Positions 19,012-27,744 are shown, counted from the stretch's first letter. The stretch is DNA of 64,000 nt from Flavobacterium defluvii (GCF_900129555.1 NZ_FQWC01000002.1:620001-684000); one strand, 5' to 3'. Notes: a model not told the origin generated them from the letters alone. Made by a program: numbers and translations.

Positions 19012-19245
19012 ATGGAAAATTCAGAGAAAAATATCGAATTAAAAATCAATCAGATTTCCAAAAAGTTAAAAGAAATCAGATTATCAAAGGGTTACACGAG
19101 CTATGAAACGTTTGCTTTCGATAACAATTTAAATAGGGTGCAATATTGGCGTATCGAATCTGGAAGTAATATCACTTTAAAAACCTTAATCAAGGTTTTG
19201 GAGATTCATAAAATATCTTTAGAGGAGTTTTTTAAAGATTTGTAA
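19012..19245 (+). CDS. XRE/Cro-type helix-turn-helix regulator
   Basis: A 77-residue protein that is almost entirely a single HTH_3 domain: KLKEIRLSKGYTSYETFA, then NLNRVQYWRIESG as recognition helix and a C-terminal LKVLEIHKISLEEFF helix. Small Cro/C-like repressors of this size often act as regulators of mobile elements or restriction systems. It is the only + strand gene in the element, divergent from the 18910 operon with tandem repeats between, and convergent with the gene ending at 19257. Confidence 0.8.
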   Translation: MENSEKNIELKINQISKKLKEIRLSKGYTSYETFAFDNNLNRVQYWRIESGSNITLKTLIKVLEIHKISLEEFFKDL

Positions 19246-19256
19246 TATCATTGATA

Positions 19257-19934
19257 TTAAGTATTCACTTTCCCATATAAGACTCCCTTCATGTATTCTC
19301 CTAAAGCTCCAAATAGGAAAAAAAGAAAAACACAAAATCTAATCATCAGGGTTGCAATTATAGTCTTTGTAATTATAAGCAAGCAGTTTTGTAGAAATAA
19401 ACAGATATTTTCAAATCCGATATATTTATAGTAGGTGAATCTACAATCTAGAAGATTTTGTAAAAACAAATCATTAAACAATAGAGTAATTAGTAGAAGT
19501 AAAATGGTTGTAAATGCTATTATTAGTGCTTCTAGTAAAACAAAAACAAATCTTCGAGTAAAGTTTCTGGTTCTTATAAAATTTGCTTTTAGGTCTGGGT
19601 CTTTATTTTTTTCAGCAAGATTTCTTTTGTAATTTTCGTTGTGGCCAAGGAATTTGTCAAAAATTAGTATTAAGATTGATATAAAAAGACCAATAAATAT
19701 TGATAGGGACGTCATTATAAAGGTTGTAATATTTTCGCTAAATAAATTTTTAACAAATAAAGAAATTATCAACCCGATAAGAATGGAATACTTATTGGAT
19801 GTAATAATTTTAGAGGTAGATAGTTTTGGACTTTTAAAGTTGTTTGCTTCTAGCAAATTTCGATTCCTCCATTTGTAGCTCTCTGCCAATATTTTAAAAA
19901 TATTACTTTTTATATAATTTTTAATTTTCATCAA
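19257..19934 (-). CDS. Four-TM membrane protein, partner of the 345-residue protein
   Basis: A 225-residue protein with predicted helices at about 49-65, 70-93, 129-152 and 183-215, with a basic N-terminus and a loop rich in Lys/Asn/Arg between helices 2 and 3. No family recognised. Its start overlaps the end of the upstream gene by 14 bases, so production is coupled. The soluble partner plus 4-TM layout recalls several two-gene phage-defence units, but there is no sequence evidence for any named one. Confidence 0.6.
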   Translation of the reverse strand: MMKIKNYIKSNIFKILAESYKWRNRNLLEANNFKSPKLSTSKIITSNKYSILIGLIISLFVKNLFSENITTFIMTSLSIFIGLFISILILIFDKFLGHNENYKRNLAEKNKDPDLKANFIRTRNFTRRFVFVLLEALIIAFTTILLLLITLLFNDLFLQNLLDCRFTYYKYIGFENICLFLQNCLLIITKTIIATLMIRFCVFLFFLFGALGEYMKGVLYGKVNT

Positions 19935-20958
19935 TGTAATCTTCAGGATAGACCTCTGGCAATACTATTTCTTTTAATGTTTTTTGAGCAAATTTTTCTA
20001 ATTCATTCCATTTTGGAATTCTGTTTTCCTCTAGTCCTATATGATTTTCTAAATAGATAGTTGCTTGTATTTTTAATAAATCATCATCAAGACTAAATGG
20101 AGTAGGGTTTGATTTAGATGCCTCGTCTTTTATGTAAGCTTTTTGGTTGTTAAATGACTCTACAAATCTCGGGTCATTTCCAGGTATATCAAATTTGATT
20201 TTTCGCATTATTTTCTTCCAATAAGGTAAGTTGTCAATATTGATATTATTGTCCGAAGAAGAAATGGTTAATTGTACAGTAAATTTACCTGTAGATATAA
20301 CATCTTCATCTAGGTCGCTTATTAAATACTTGTTCGAAAACACAAACTTTTTAATTGCACTATTTTCCTTAAATTCTTTTTGCATTTTAGCTGGCATGAA
20401 TTCTTGTAAATATGCATTATAAGATGTTTTTTCTACTCTAAAAAGTCCTTTTACAAATGGTTTGAATATATCGGCAATTTGATCAGAAGTATAATTTTGC
20501 AAAATTAGAATTCCTACTTCTTTGTCCATAGGCGTATAAAGTAAAAAATAAAAATCATCAAGAAGAATTGAGGCTTTTTTTAATTTCTTATTTTCTCCTA
20601 AAGGATTGTTTAAGTCACCTTCTTCTTTTCCTGTGTCATATGGACCACCTTTTATTAGTCCATGTATAATGGAATTGTCTGTTCCGAATTTTACATTTGT
20701 ATTTTTTTCATTAGCATTTTTTTTAACATAAAAAGCTTTCTTTTTGGTATTATCAACTTTAAATTTCCCACTAATATTATTGAATAGATGTTCTAAAAAA
20801 GTCTTCATTAATTTTTTTTCAGGAGGATGAAGGACGGTATTTTTAGGGTTCTTAATATTGTATAGTTCGGTATATATTTCTCTAAAAGTTATAGTGCTAT
20901 CAGATTTAGTAGAATTTAATTTTATTTTAAAAAATTCAATTTTAGGATTTCTAGCCAT
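19921..20958 (-). CDS. Conserved-looking soluble protein of unknown function (345 residues)
   Basis: Starts MARNPKIEFFKIKLNSTKS. Predicted mixed alpha/beta, no signal peptide or membrane helix, with features such as ILLDDFYFLLYTPMDKEVG (about 133-151) and an acidic C-terminus (PEVYPEDYIDEN). I do not recognise a family. The first gene of a two-gene unit with the overlapping 4-TM protein; it lies right at the element's right end, a usual place for cargo genes. It could be a sensor or toxin-regulating component. Confidence 0.55.
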   Translation of the reverse strand: MARNPKIEFFKIKLNSTKSDSTITFREIYTELYNIKNPKNTVLHPPEKKLMKTFLEHLFNNISGKFKVDNTKKKAFYVKKNANEKNTNVKFGTDNSIIHGLIKGGPYDTGKEEGDLNNPLGENKKLKKASILLDDFYFLLYTPMDKEVGILILQNYTSDQIADIFKPFVKGLFRVEKTSYNAYLQEFMPAKMQKEFKENSAIKKFVFSNKYLISDLDEDVISTGKFTVQLTISSSDNNINIDNLPYWKKIMRKIKFDIPGNDPRFVESFNNQKAYIKDEASKSNPTPFSLDDDLLKIQATIYLENHIGLEENRIPKWNELEKFAQKTLKEIVLPEVYPEDYIDEN

Positions 20959-21097
20959 GCTTAAAGGTTTATAGTTTTTTTTGGTAATTTCAAATTTAAT
21001 AAAAAAATTAAAAAAATACCTACTAAAACAAGCCCTGTTTTTTTATGGTGTTTTAAAGGAAAAAGACATAGTATATGCTTTTTATACTCAATTATCT

Positions 21098-21119
21098 TAA
21101 AGGGGGAATTATAGGGGGA
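21098..21119. repeat. 22-bp direct repeat, right copy
   Basis: Identical to 12669-12690, same orientation. Followed by further short direct repeats (TTGTCCATTAAAG, ATGTCCAATAAAA) that look like additional integrase arm sites. Confidence 0.75.
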
Positions 21120-21164
21120 CGAAAAGTGTCTATTATTGTCCATTAAAGTCTAACAATGTCCAAT

Positions 21165-21190
21165 AAAAAACCCGCTAAAAGCGGGTTTCT
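21165..21190. terminator. Hairpin at right end of element
   Basis: AAACCCGC (21168-21175) and GCGGGTTT (21181-21188) around TAAAA, with an A-run before it. The second of four hairpins in the window that precede a GTGAC boundary. Confidence 0.75.
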
Positions 21191-21201
21191 ATCTGTTTTA
21201 A

Positions 21202-21438
21202 GAATTATTCATTCTTCAATTTCGTGACCTCTACGGGACAAATTACAATAAATTTTTTGGAAGATTTGAAGAGATTGGCTTACTACATGTAAAGCCTGTC
21301 TTTCATTGGCTTTATAATTTTGGTTTAGATGTACCGTTGAGGATTGATGCAAAAATTGTAAAAACTCAATTGATTTATCGCATTAAACTGATATATAAAT
21401 TTACAAAATTTATGGAGGATTTTAAAAGAATGTTCTAA
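21202..21438 (+). other. Open frame without a start codon; possible 3' end of a disrupted gene
   Basis: The frame reads without stop for 78 codons through the boundary sequence and contains TNYNKFFGRFEEIGLL, which matches the pattern TIYKPFYERFKEIGLF encoded at 22770-22840. Only one late ATG (21410 region) is in frame. Probably a gene remnant left by integration; no family assigned. From 21439 to 21577 nothing else is seen. Confidence 0.35.
21224..21238 (-). other. tRNA 3'-end-like sequence, candidate right attachment site
   Basis: GTGACCTCTACGGGA differs from 12598-12612 at two positions. Sits 35 bases after a hairpin, like the left copy. Suggests an attachment-site duplication that has since drifted, or a different but related tRNA end. 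Confidence 0.45.
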
Positions 21439-21577
21439 GTTAAGGCAGGATTGTCTTTCTTTGGCTCTATGAATTACTTTATGCGATTTAGGATTTGTGT
21501 CGCAAAAGTCGTCCCTTTCGCTTATTAAAAATCTATCTTAAGGTTAAAGTAAAAAGGTGAAGATAGTGTTTACCTTT

Positions 21578-22195
21578 TTACTTACAAATGTTCTTTTTTT
21601 TTGGAATTGAATTAAATACTTCATCCTTTTTAATTTTTTCCCATTCATCTTTTAACATGCTGTAAGAAACGGTATTTCGTCTAAATCCGTCAGACATTAG
21701 CGTATGGTTCCTTAATATTCCTTCAAATTTTCCTCCTATTTTTTCAATCGCTGTTCGAGATGCTATGTTCCTTTCGTCAGTTTTGAATTCAATTCTTTCA
21801 GCTCCAAGGATCTCAAAAGCATATTCTAACAGCAGGAATTTACAATTTCTGTTTAAACCTGTCTTTTGAAATTCTTTGGCATACCATGTGCCTCCAATCT
21901 CCAGTCTGTCATCTGCATTGGAAATATTAAGATAACTTGTACAGCCTGCATATTTATTTCTAATTTTATCAAATACGCAAAACGTATAACGATTTTTAGA
22001 TAATCTATTTTCTAACGCTTTTCCAATATATTTTTCTAATAACTCTTTATTATAAATAGGAGAGGGAGAATATTGCAGTAAATCTGTATCAGCTGTAGCA
22101 GCAGCAAAAAGATTTATTAGATCATTTTCCATTAATGGTCTTAGTAGCGCAAAATCGTTCTCAAGCTGTATATCGTTTTCAAATAAAAAATTCAC
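21578..22195 (-). CDS. GNAT-family N-acetyltransferase (RimJ/RimL-like)
   Basis: A 205-residue acetyltransferase of the Acetyltransf_3/RimJ type: ENDFALLRPLMENDLINLF at the N-terminus, the acetyl-CoA region RLEIGGTWYAKEFQKTGLNRNCK (about 107-129), and the C-terminal ASRTAIEKIGGKFEGILRNHTLMSDGFRRNTVSYSML pattern. Substrate unknown: protein N-termini or small molecules. A lone gene between two boundary sequences (21224 and 22756), probably cargo of a small accreted segment or a core gene bracketed by insertions. Confidence 0.85.
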   Translation of the reverse strand: MNFLFENDIQLENDFALLRPLMENDLINLFAAATADTDLLQYSPSPIYNKELLEKYIGKALENRLSKNRYTFCVFDKIRNKYAGCTSYLNISNADDRLEIGGTWYAKEFQKTGLNRNCKFLLLEYAFEILGAERIEFKTDERNIASRTAIEKIGGKFEGILRNHTLMSDGFRRNTVSYSMLKDEWEKIKKDEVFNSIPKKKNICK

Positions 22196-22725
22196 GGTTT
22201 TTGGAATTACAGTTTTGCAAAAATATACAGTAAAAGTATGAATATATAGTGAGATTTTTTAATTTTTCAGATAACCATAATATGAAATAAAAGCTAAAAA
22301 TACGAATCTTAGCTACTTAGCTTTTGTGTCAAATTATAAGTTAATTAGTTTAATATTTTGGGCTTTATTTTTTTGTTTTAACATTCTTGTTGAAAAATTG
22401 TTATCGTTTTTTTATAAACTCCTCTGAGGATAAAATATCAAAAAAAAACTAGGCAATAGTCTTTTTTTTAATCAGAAATAAATCAACTTTTAATCTATGT
22501 TGCGCAACAATATTTAATATCAAAAAATTACGATAAACCAAAAGAGAAAAAAATCCTATATCCTTAATGGGATTTCGAACCACCGTTCAGCTTCGATTAA
22601 ATCTCTGATAGCGCCACTTTAAGACTGTTTATTTCAAACAGACTAAGAATTTCTTGTGAAAAAATCGAACCGCAAATATTAGGCTGTGAAGGCTTGAAAA
22701 ATCTATATGTTTGGGCATAAAAAAA
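22196..22725. other. About 530 bp without a supportable gene
   Basis: AT-rich sequence upstream of the GNAT gene. It must hold that gene's promoter. A 62-codon frame on the - strand through 22597-22785 runs through the hairpin and has no credible start context, so it is not called. Confidence 0.4.
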
Positions 22726-22752
22726 GAGACAACTATTGTCTAGTTGTCTCCT
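22718..22752. terminator. Hairpin preceding third GTGAC boundary
   Basis: GAGACAACT (22726-22734) and AGTTGTCTC (22742-22750), with an A7 run on the left. Followed directly by TTAAGTGACC. Confidence 0.75.
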
Positions 22753-22755
22753 TAA

Positions 22756-22900
22756 GTGACCCTTACTGAACAATTTACAAACCATTTTATGAACGATTTA
22801 AAGAAATTGGCTTATTTTCAAGTGAATTTGTAAGATAATTTTTTGATTTTTTGTTTTGAAGCGGTTTGCATGTATCGTTAGGGTATGTATTGAAAAACGT
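22756..22900. repeat. Boundary repeat, copy C (71-nt core 22770-22840)
   Basis: Starts GTGACC; the core 22770-22840 is identical to 28414-28484 at 69 of 71 positions and the similarity continues more weakly through GCGGTTTGCATGTATCGT. On the + strand it encodes TIYKPFYERFKEIGLFSSEF then stop. No gene is seen between here and 23109. Confidence 0.85.
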
Positions 22901-23109
22901 TAAATAACTTTATGCTTTTATCTTTTAGCTGTAATAATTATTTGTTGGGTAGATACTTGCATATCCAGATAAAATATAGTGATTAAAAATAAAATATTTA
23001 TTTAAGAAAATGAATATCAAAATTTGTTGATGATATAATTCAACCTTTCAGATAAAACAAACTTTAGATTTTTTAATTGTGTAAGATTTAATACAGGATA
23101 TTATTTTAT

Positions 23110-24414
23110 TTAATTTTTATAATGCTTTAAATTGATCGCGTTAAAAGAATATGAAATCATTAAGTAGCTCCAAATAGCAAGTTTATTTTCATCTTGTATT
23201 TTTGGCAGATATTGCATTGCGTTTGTTGATTTATAAAAAGAAAAGGCATAATTAATTTCCAGTTCTTTGACAGGTAAGTACTTCAAAGAAAAATCATTTT
23301 CATATCCAAGAAACTTTGTCATTTTTTGACCCAAATTATTTAAAAGCGGGTATCGAGTATAAAAAAGGTGAAAATCAGAACGAAGAGATAGTTTACTATT
23401 TAAGGGAATTACGGTAAATAGATAAGGATTTACTAAACCTTTTCCGTTAACGTCGGAGGGAAAACGGGTAAAGACATTCATATTTCCATTGAACTTCCAT
23501 GTCACGCCATATAAGACATCAAAATCTCCCGAACTATTATCTGATAGATTAGGACTGCTGCCACTAATTATTTCTGCACCTAAACGCCAAGTAGATTTCA
23601 ATAGAGATAATTTAACTTCAGGTTGAAAATAGTAAGCAAATAATTTTTGACCTTTTGAATTACGTCCAAACTGCCAATATGAATTTAAAGTATAATACCA
23701 TTGTTTCGTTTTAAATTCTATTCTTCCGCCTGCTGTTGCACGAGTATACAATTTCCCTGAACTTGAGTTTTCTAAAAAATCAACAGCATTCAATGAATTA
23801 AATGAAAATCCATGATTGTTATTGTAATTGAGACTATTTACCAACAGGTATTTATACCTATTTGATGCAACAGGAGAGTAGGCTGACTCAAATTCAGTGC
23901 TGTAGTTTCTGGTAAACAAAAAGAAAAAATCATTAGAGAAATATTTTGAGTATTTCATTATCCGTATTCCTTCATGGGCTCTCCCTTGCTGTGCCCAAGG
24001 AGCATCAGAAAATAATCTGCCATTATCTAATAAAACACTTTGCCTTCCCAATCGTACATTTAGAGATTTAATCTTAGTCTCAAAATACAATTGATAAAAA
24101 TTAATGCTTCCAACTTTGGAAGCTTTGCTGTTTTCATCCCAAAGATGAATTTCCTGTAAATCGGATTTAATAAGCCATTTTTCTCTAGCATACTGCATAG
24201 AAATTCTGTTTCTCTGGGTAATAATAAAATAAGGATCAATTGAATCGTTGGGAGGAAGAAAATAATTTGAAGTATATTCGACTCTTGGTCTGATTTCAAT
24301 ATTCATTAGAAACTGTTGGGATAAGCTATTTTTTTGCTGTGCGTATAATTGAAATACACATAAATTAATAAAAAGTAATAAGATTTTTTTACTCGCAAGT
24401 ATTTTGACTATCAT
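23110..24414 (-). CDS. Outer-membrane porin of the alginate-export type
   Basis: A 434-residue beta-barrel protein with signal peptide (FINLCVFQLYAQ, to about residue 25). The early barrel has the hallmark of the alginate-export family: LGRQSVLLDNGRLFSDAPWA (about 121-140) followed by the GRAHEGIRI strand; alternating aromatic/polar strands continue to the end. Family members are channels for anionic polymers or small solutes; the substrate here is unknown. It lies in the metal-related segment next to an ACR3 relic and CDF transporter but is not clearly in their operon. Confidence 0.7.
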   Translation of the reverse strand: MIVKILASKKILLLFINLCVFQLYAQQKNSLSQQFLMNIEIRPRVEYTSNYFLPPNDSIDPYFIITQRNRISMQYAREKWLIKSDLQEIHLWDENSKASKVGSINFYQLYFETKIKSLNVRLGRQSVLLDNGRLFSDAPWAQQGRAHEGIRIMKYSKYFSNDFFFLFTRNYSTEFESAYSPVASNRYKYLLVNSLNYNNNHGFSFNSLNAVDFLENSSSGKLYTRATAGGRIEFKTKQWYYTLNSYWQFGRNSKGQKLFAYYFQPEVKLSLLKSTWRLGAEIISGSSPNLSDNSSGDFDVLYGVTWKFNGNMNVFTRFPSDVNGKGLVNPYLFTVIPLNSKLSLRSDFHLFYTRYPLLNNLGQKMTKFLGYENDFSLKYLPVKELEINYAFSFYKSTNAMQYLPKIQDENKLAIWSYLMISYSFNAINLKHYKN

Positions 24415-24516
24415 ACTTCTAATATCCTATAGAATTAGTGTATAAAAGTAATAATAGTATTCATATTTACAATATTATAATTACGTTTGATAATCCGCAT
24501 TTATAATTTGTTCTGT

Positions 24517-24611
24517 TAAATCAGTAATGCGATTAGAGCCGGCACTTCTACCAAAGAATCTATGACAAATGCAAAAGCCTGAACGATGATTATTACCAAT
24601 ACTCCATGCAT
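24517..24611 (-). pseudogene. C-terminal relic of an ACR3 arsenite transporter
   Basis: Translating the - strand gives [22 protein letters not shown] then stop, close to the C-terminal [16 protein letters not shown] of the intact ACR3 gene at 32884-33969. Only about 30 codons survive. It indicates a former arsenic operon here. The rest of 24415-24770 holds only a hairpin. Confidence 0.6.
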
Positions 24612-24660
24612 GCAGCAATGTTAAGCTGGAAAATACTGCCCGTCGCTGTTAAAGAAGATC

Positions 24661-24698
24661 AAAATCTGTCTCACAATTTGTGTGAAACAGATTTTTTT
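24661..24698. terminator. Terminator downstream of the CDF gene
   Basis: AAAATCTGT...CACA and TGTG...ACAGATTTT pair around ATT, ending in T8 on the + strand and an A-run on the other side, so it can act in both directions. Confidence 0.75.
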
Positions 24699-24770
24699 TG
24701 GTTTCTCTATTGGTGCAGCGATAAAAAAAATAATTTTGAAGAACATTCTATACTTTTAAATTACCAAATA

Positions 24771-25559
24771 TCATAACTGTAATATTTTTAATGCTCCTCT
24801 AGCGACTATGAAAAACACACAAACACCAATAATAAGATCGGGTACCATTGAATTAGTAAAGTATACTAATATACCAGCAATTATGACTCCCATATTAATT
24901 ACAATATCATTCGAAGTAAAAATCATACTAGCTTCCATATGTGCCTCTTTACTTTTAGATTTTTGAAGCAGGTAAAGGCATAACGAATTACCTACAAGTG
25001 CAAATAATGAAACTATTATCATAGTTCCGTATGCAGGAATATGGTCTGAGTCTACAAATCTTCTTAAAACTTCAATAAGTCCCAAAACTGCAAGACCAAT
25101 CTGAAAATAACCACTTATTTTTGCTACACTTCCTTTTCTTGAAGCTGTGCTCCCGACAGCAAACAGAGCTAAACCATATACAATGCTATCGGCGAACATA
25201 TCCAAACTGTCGGCAACCAATCCCATCGAATTGGATATAAAACCTGTAATTATCTCTATTAGAAAGAATGAAAAGTTTACAATGAGAACCTGCCATAATA
25301 ACTTACTTTGCTGTGAGTCACTGTTTGTCTCTACATGTTCTGATGTATGTTCTGATGCCAGCAGAGTGCTGTCCAGATTAAGAGTATCAATTGCATTTGT
25401 TATAAGAGTGTCGTCGTCCGTATGATAGATCTTTAATCTTCTGTTTGCAATGTCAAAATCAAGCTGTTTGATTTGTTCTAAACCAGCGAGCTTCATTCGT
25501 ATTAATTGTTCCTCACTGGGACAATCCATTTTTCTTATATTATATATACTTTTTTTCAT
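24771..25559 (-). CDS. Cation-diffusion-facilitator-type metal transporter with N-terminal HMA-like segment
   Basis: About 262 residues from the ATG at 25559, chosen because it follows the receptor stop by 4 bases; an ATG 30 bases upstream would lie inside that gene. The N-terminal about 80 residues (RKMDCPSEEQLIRMKL) resemble a ferredoxin-like metal domain with a single CPSEE motif. Then come six predicted helices with the CDF signature GLVADSLDMFADSIVYG in helix 2 (DxxxD) and SNDIVINMGVIIAGILV (helix 5, metal-binding DxxxN-type). It should export a divalent cation (Zn, Co, Cd or similar) using proton exchange. Works with the adjacent TonB receptor. Confidence 0.85.
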   Translation of the reverse strand: MKKSIYNIRKMDCPSEEQLIRMKLAGLEQIKQLDFDIANRRLKIYHTDDDTLITNAIDTLNLDSTLLASEHTSEHVETNSDSQQSKLLWQVLIVNFSFFLIEIITGFISNSMGLVADSLDMFADSIVYGLALFAVGSTASRKGSVAKISGYFQIGLAVLGLIEVLRRFVDSDHIPAYGTMIIVSLFALVGNSLCLYLLQKSKSKEAHMEASMIFTSNDIVINMGVIIAGILVYFTNSMVPDLIIGVCVFFIVARGALKILQL

Positions 25560-25563
25560 AAGA

Positions 25564-27744
25564 CTATATTTTAATCTTAATACCTGCATTTACAACAAAT
25601 CCGTCTAACGGTGCATAAATATCTTTGAAAACAGGATTTGAAATTGGTCCTGTGTAGATACTTCCAAATTTTGTCTGTCTGGTATCAGTAAAATTTTCAA
25701 AATTGGCAAAAATTGAAAAATTTTCCCAAAGCTTTTCTACCATGAAGCCGAAAATCCAATATTCCCTTCCAGTTGTACCATCACTTAACTTTTGAGGACT
25801 GTAATAATAAGCTTCTAAACCAGCTTTCCATTTATCTTCGACTTCATACATCAAAACATTATTTAATCTGTGTTTAGCAGTTAAAGGATTTTGAGATTTT
25901 ATGCCATTGTTGTCTATCGAAGCATCAGTAAAAGTGTACCCAACAAATAGTTTAAAATCTTTATAGCCTAATTTCACATTTGTTTCTGTTCCTTTTGTAT
26001 CTAAATATCCATTAATATTTACAAATTGGTAAAGGTCATTAGGAAGCGAAGTTAAAATCAGTGGATTATCAACATTTGTATAAAAGAATAATTGATTCAA
26101 TGATAATGAAATATCTTCGGTAATTTTAGTTTTATAATTCACATCAAAGTTAAGTCCGTAACTTTTTTCAAGTTTATTGAAATCACTATTAATAGGGAGT
26201 ACATTTTGATATTGAATACGCTCGCTTTCTTCGGTAAAAATAGTTGGTGTTTTGTAGCCTAAACCGCCACCAAGTCGTGAAGTAAGTTTGGAATTAATTT
26301 TAAATAAAGCTGAGATTCTAGGTAATAATGAGAATCCGTAATCAACAACATAATCACCTCGAAGACCAGTCTCGATATCCAGCCATTCTTTAGCTTTGAC
26401 GGTATTCTGAACAAAAGCACCATAAGTGATCTGATTATAGTTTCTTAATGGAAAAGCTGTCTGGCTGTTTTCAGTAAACTTGTCAGTATATAAATTTCCA
26501 CCAGCAACCCATTCTGCAATTTCTCCATTTTTAGAATAGCTGATTTCTGAGAAAGTACTGTTCTGCAGGCCATCAAAAATATAGTCAGGAATAGTTATAA
26601 TGCGGCTGAAATTATTAAAACTGTTTTTAATGGTAATAGATTCCTGATCATTAAATTTATGAGTAAGGGTGAACTGAGTGCTTATTCTCTGCGTTTTATT
26701 TTTTTCGAAATAACTGTCAGGGTATTTATTTTCGTCTTTTATATAGTCAATATTCCCGCCGATACGATTTTCAAAAACTGTATTAATGCCAAAATTTAGT
26801 TTAGTGTTTTCATTAAAATTGACAAAAAGTTTTGGATTAAAATTAAAGCGTTCGAATTTTGGAATCGCAGTAAGCTGTATATCAGCAGGGTCATAAGGAG
26901 CGTTTCGGTCATGAGATGCAAAAACAGTCAATCCAATTTTATCAAACTGCTGGGAATAAAAACCATTAATATTCAAACCAAGAGCGGAAGTCCCATTAAT
27001 TAGAAATCGCAATTCTCTTTCTTCGGTAGGGGTTTTAGATACAAGATTAACCAAACCTGCAATTGCACCACCTCCGTAAAGGGTAGAGGCAGAACCTTTA
27101 ATTATCTCAACCTGTTTTAAATCTAACGGAGGAGTCTGCAGCAATCCCAGTCCGCTTGATGCACCTGAGTATACAGGAAAACCATCTTTTAAGATTTGTG
27201 TATATCGTCCGTCTAGTCCCTGAATTCTGATTGAAGAATTTCCAGAAGTAGCTGAAGTCTGCTGGGTCTGGATTCCGGTACTTTCATTAAGCATCATACG
27301 GATATCCCCCGGTTTCATATTTGCTTTTTCTTCAAGTTCTTCTCCTGCTATAAACTCAACTCTGGTTGGAATATTGCTGATTGTTCTTGTACCTCTTGTA
27401 GAAGTTACCACTATTTCTTTCATTTCTTCGGCTTCTTCTTCCATTTCACTTTGCAATGCAATTTCTATAAAATTGACAGCTGCAGGCACTTTAAAAAGTG
27501 TTTTATTGGGAGCATAACCCTCTATTGAGATCGATAATGTGTAGTCTCCATTTTTAAGGTTTTCGATAATGATGTTACCATTATTATCTGATGACAAAAC
27601 TTCATTGGTTTCTTCAATTTTAGCTGAAGCACCTTTTACAGGTTCATTGGTTGATGTATTTTTTATATGGAATGTGATTTTATTCTGTGCCTGTACAGTG
27701 CCAATAGATGCTATTGCCACAATCAATAAAATATATTTAAACAT
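25564..27744 (-). CDS. TonB-dependent receptor, probably metal- or metallophore-related
   Basis: A 726-residue receptor with signal peptide (ASIGTVQA), a carboxypeptidase-regulatory-like beta-sandwich (about 22-95), a TonB-box region (EEMKEIVVTSTRG, about 107-119), the plug (IRIQGLDGRYTQILKDGFP ... YGGGAIAGLVNLVSK) and a 22-strand barrel ending VNAGIKIKI. Not SusC-like. Its stop is 4 bases from the start of the CDF gene and a DUF6660-like protein precedes it by 73 bases, an arrangement often seen with metal-efflux genes in Flavobacteria. Substrate inferred only from context. Confidence 0.85.
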   Translation of the reverse strand: MFKYILLIVAIASIGTVQAQNKITFHIKNTSTNEPVKGASAKIEETNEVLSSDNNGNIIIENLKNGDYTLSISIEGYAPNKTLFKVPAAVNFIEIALQSEMEEEAEEMKEIVVTSTRGTRTISNIPTRVEFIAGEELEEKANMKPGDIRMMLNESTGIQTQQTSATSGNSSIRIQGLDGRYTQILKDGFPVYSGASSGLGLLQTPPLDLKQVEIIKGSASTLYGGGAIAGLVNLVSKTPTEERELRFLINGTSALGLNINGFYSQQFDKIGLTVFASHDRNAPYDPADIQLTAIPKFERFNFNPKLFVNFNENTKLNFGINTVFENRIGGNIDYIKDENKYPDSYFEKNKTQRISTQFTLTHKFNDQESITIKNSFNNFSRIITIPDYIFDGLQNSTFSEISYSKNGEIAEWVAGGNLYTDKFTENSQTAFPLRNYNQITYGAFVQNTVKAKEWLDIETGLRGDYVVDYGFSLLPRISALFKINSKLTSRLGGGLGYKTPTIFTEESERIQYQNVLPINSDFNKLEKSYGLNFDVNYKTKITEDISLSLNQLFFYTNVDNPLILTSLPNDLYQFVNINGYLDTKGTETNVKLGYKDFKLFVGYTFTDASIDNNGIKSQNPLTAKHRLNNVLMYEVEDKWKAGLEAYYYSPQKLSDGTTGREYWIFGFMVEKLWENFSIFANFENFTDTRQTKFGSIYTGPISNPVFKDIYAPLDGFVVNAGIKIKI

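Larger units (their letters stand above)
12598..21238. mobile_element. Integrated element with tyrosine integrase, Rep-like protein and Dam/ParB pair
   Basis: About 8.6 kb between two tRNA-3'-end-like sequences, with 22-bp direct repeats just inside both ends (12669-12690, 21098-21119). It contains integrase, excisionase-like HTH protein, replication initiator-like protein, methylase, ParB-fold protein, an XRE regulator and unknown membrane/soluble genes. No relaxase, conjugation, capsid or Zot-like gene was seen. It could be a satellite element, a degraded filamentous-type prophage or a small integrative plasmid. Confidence 0.7.

Noticed and set aside
19257..20958. Kiwa (KwaA/KwaB) defence system.
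   Set aside because: A 4-TM protein plus a soluble partner fits in outline, but the gene order is reversed and I see no DUF4868-type motif; left as unknown.
20961..21143. 60-codon frame on the - strand upstream of the 345-residue gene.
   Set aside because: It reads straight through the 22-bp repeat; the peptide has no recognisable features and the region is better explained as promoter plus integrase arm sites.
22597..22785. 62-codon - strand frame upstream of the GNAT gene.
   Set aside because: It starts within a hairpin/boundary repeat and has no conserved-looking sequence; treated as chance.
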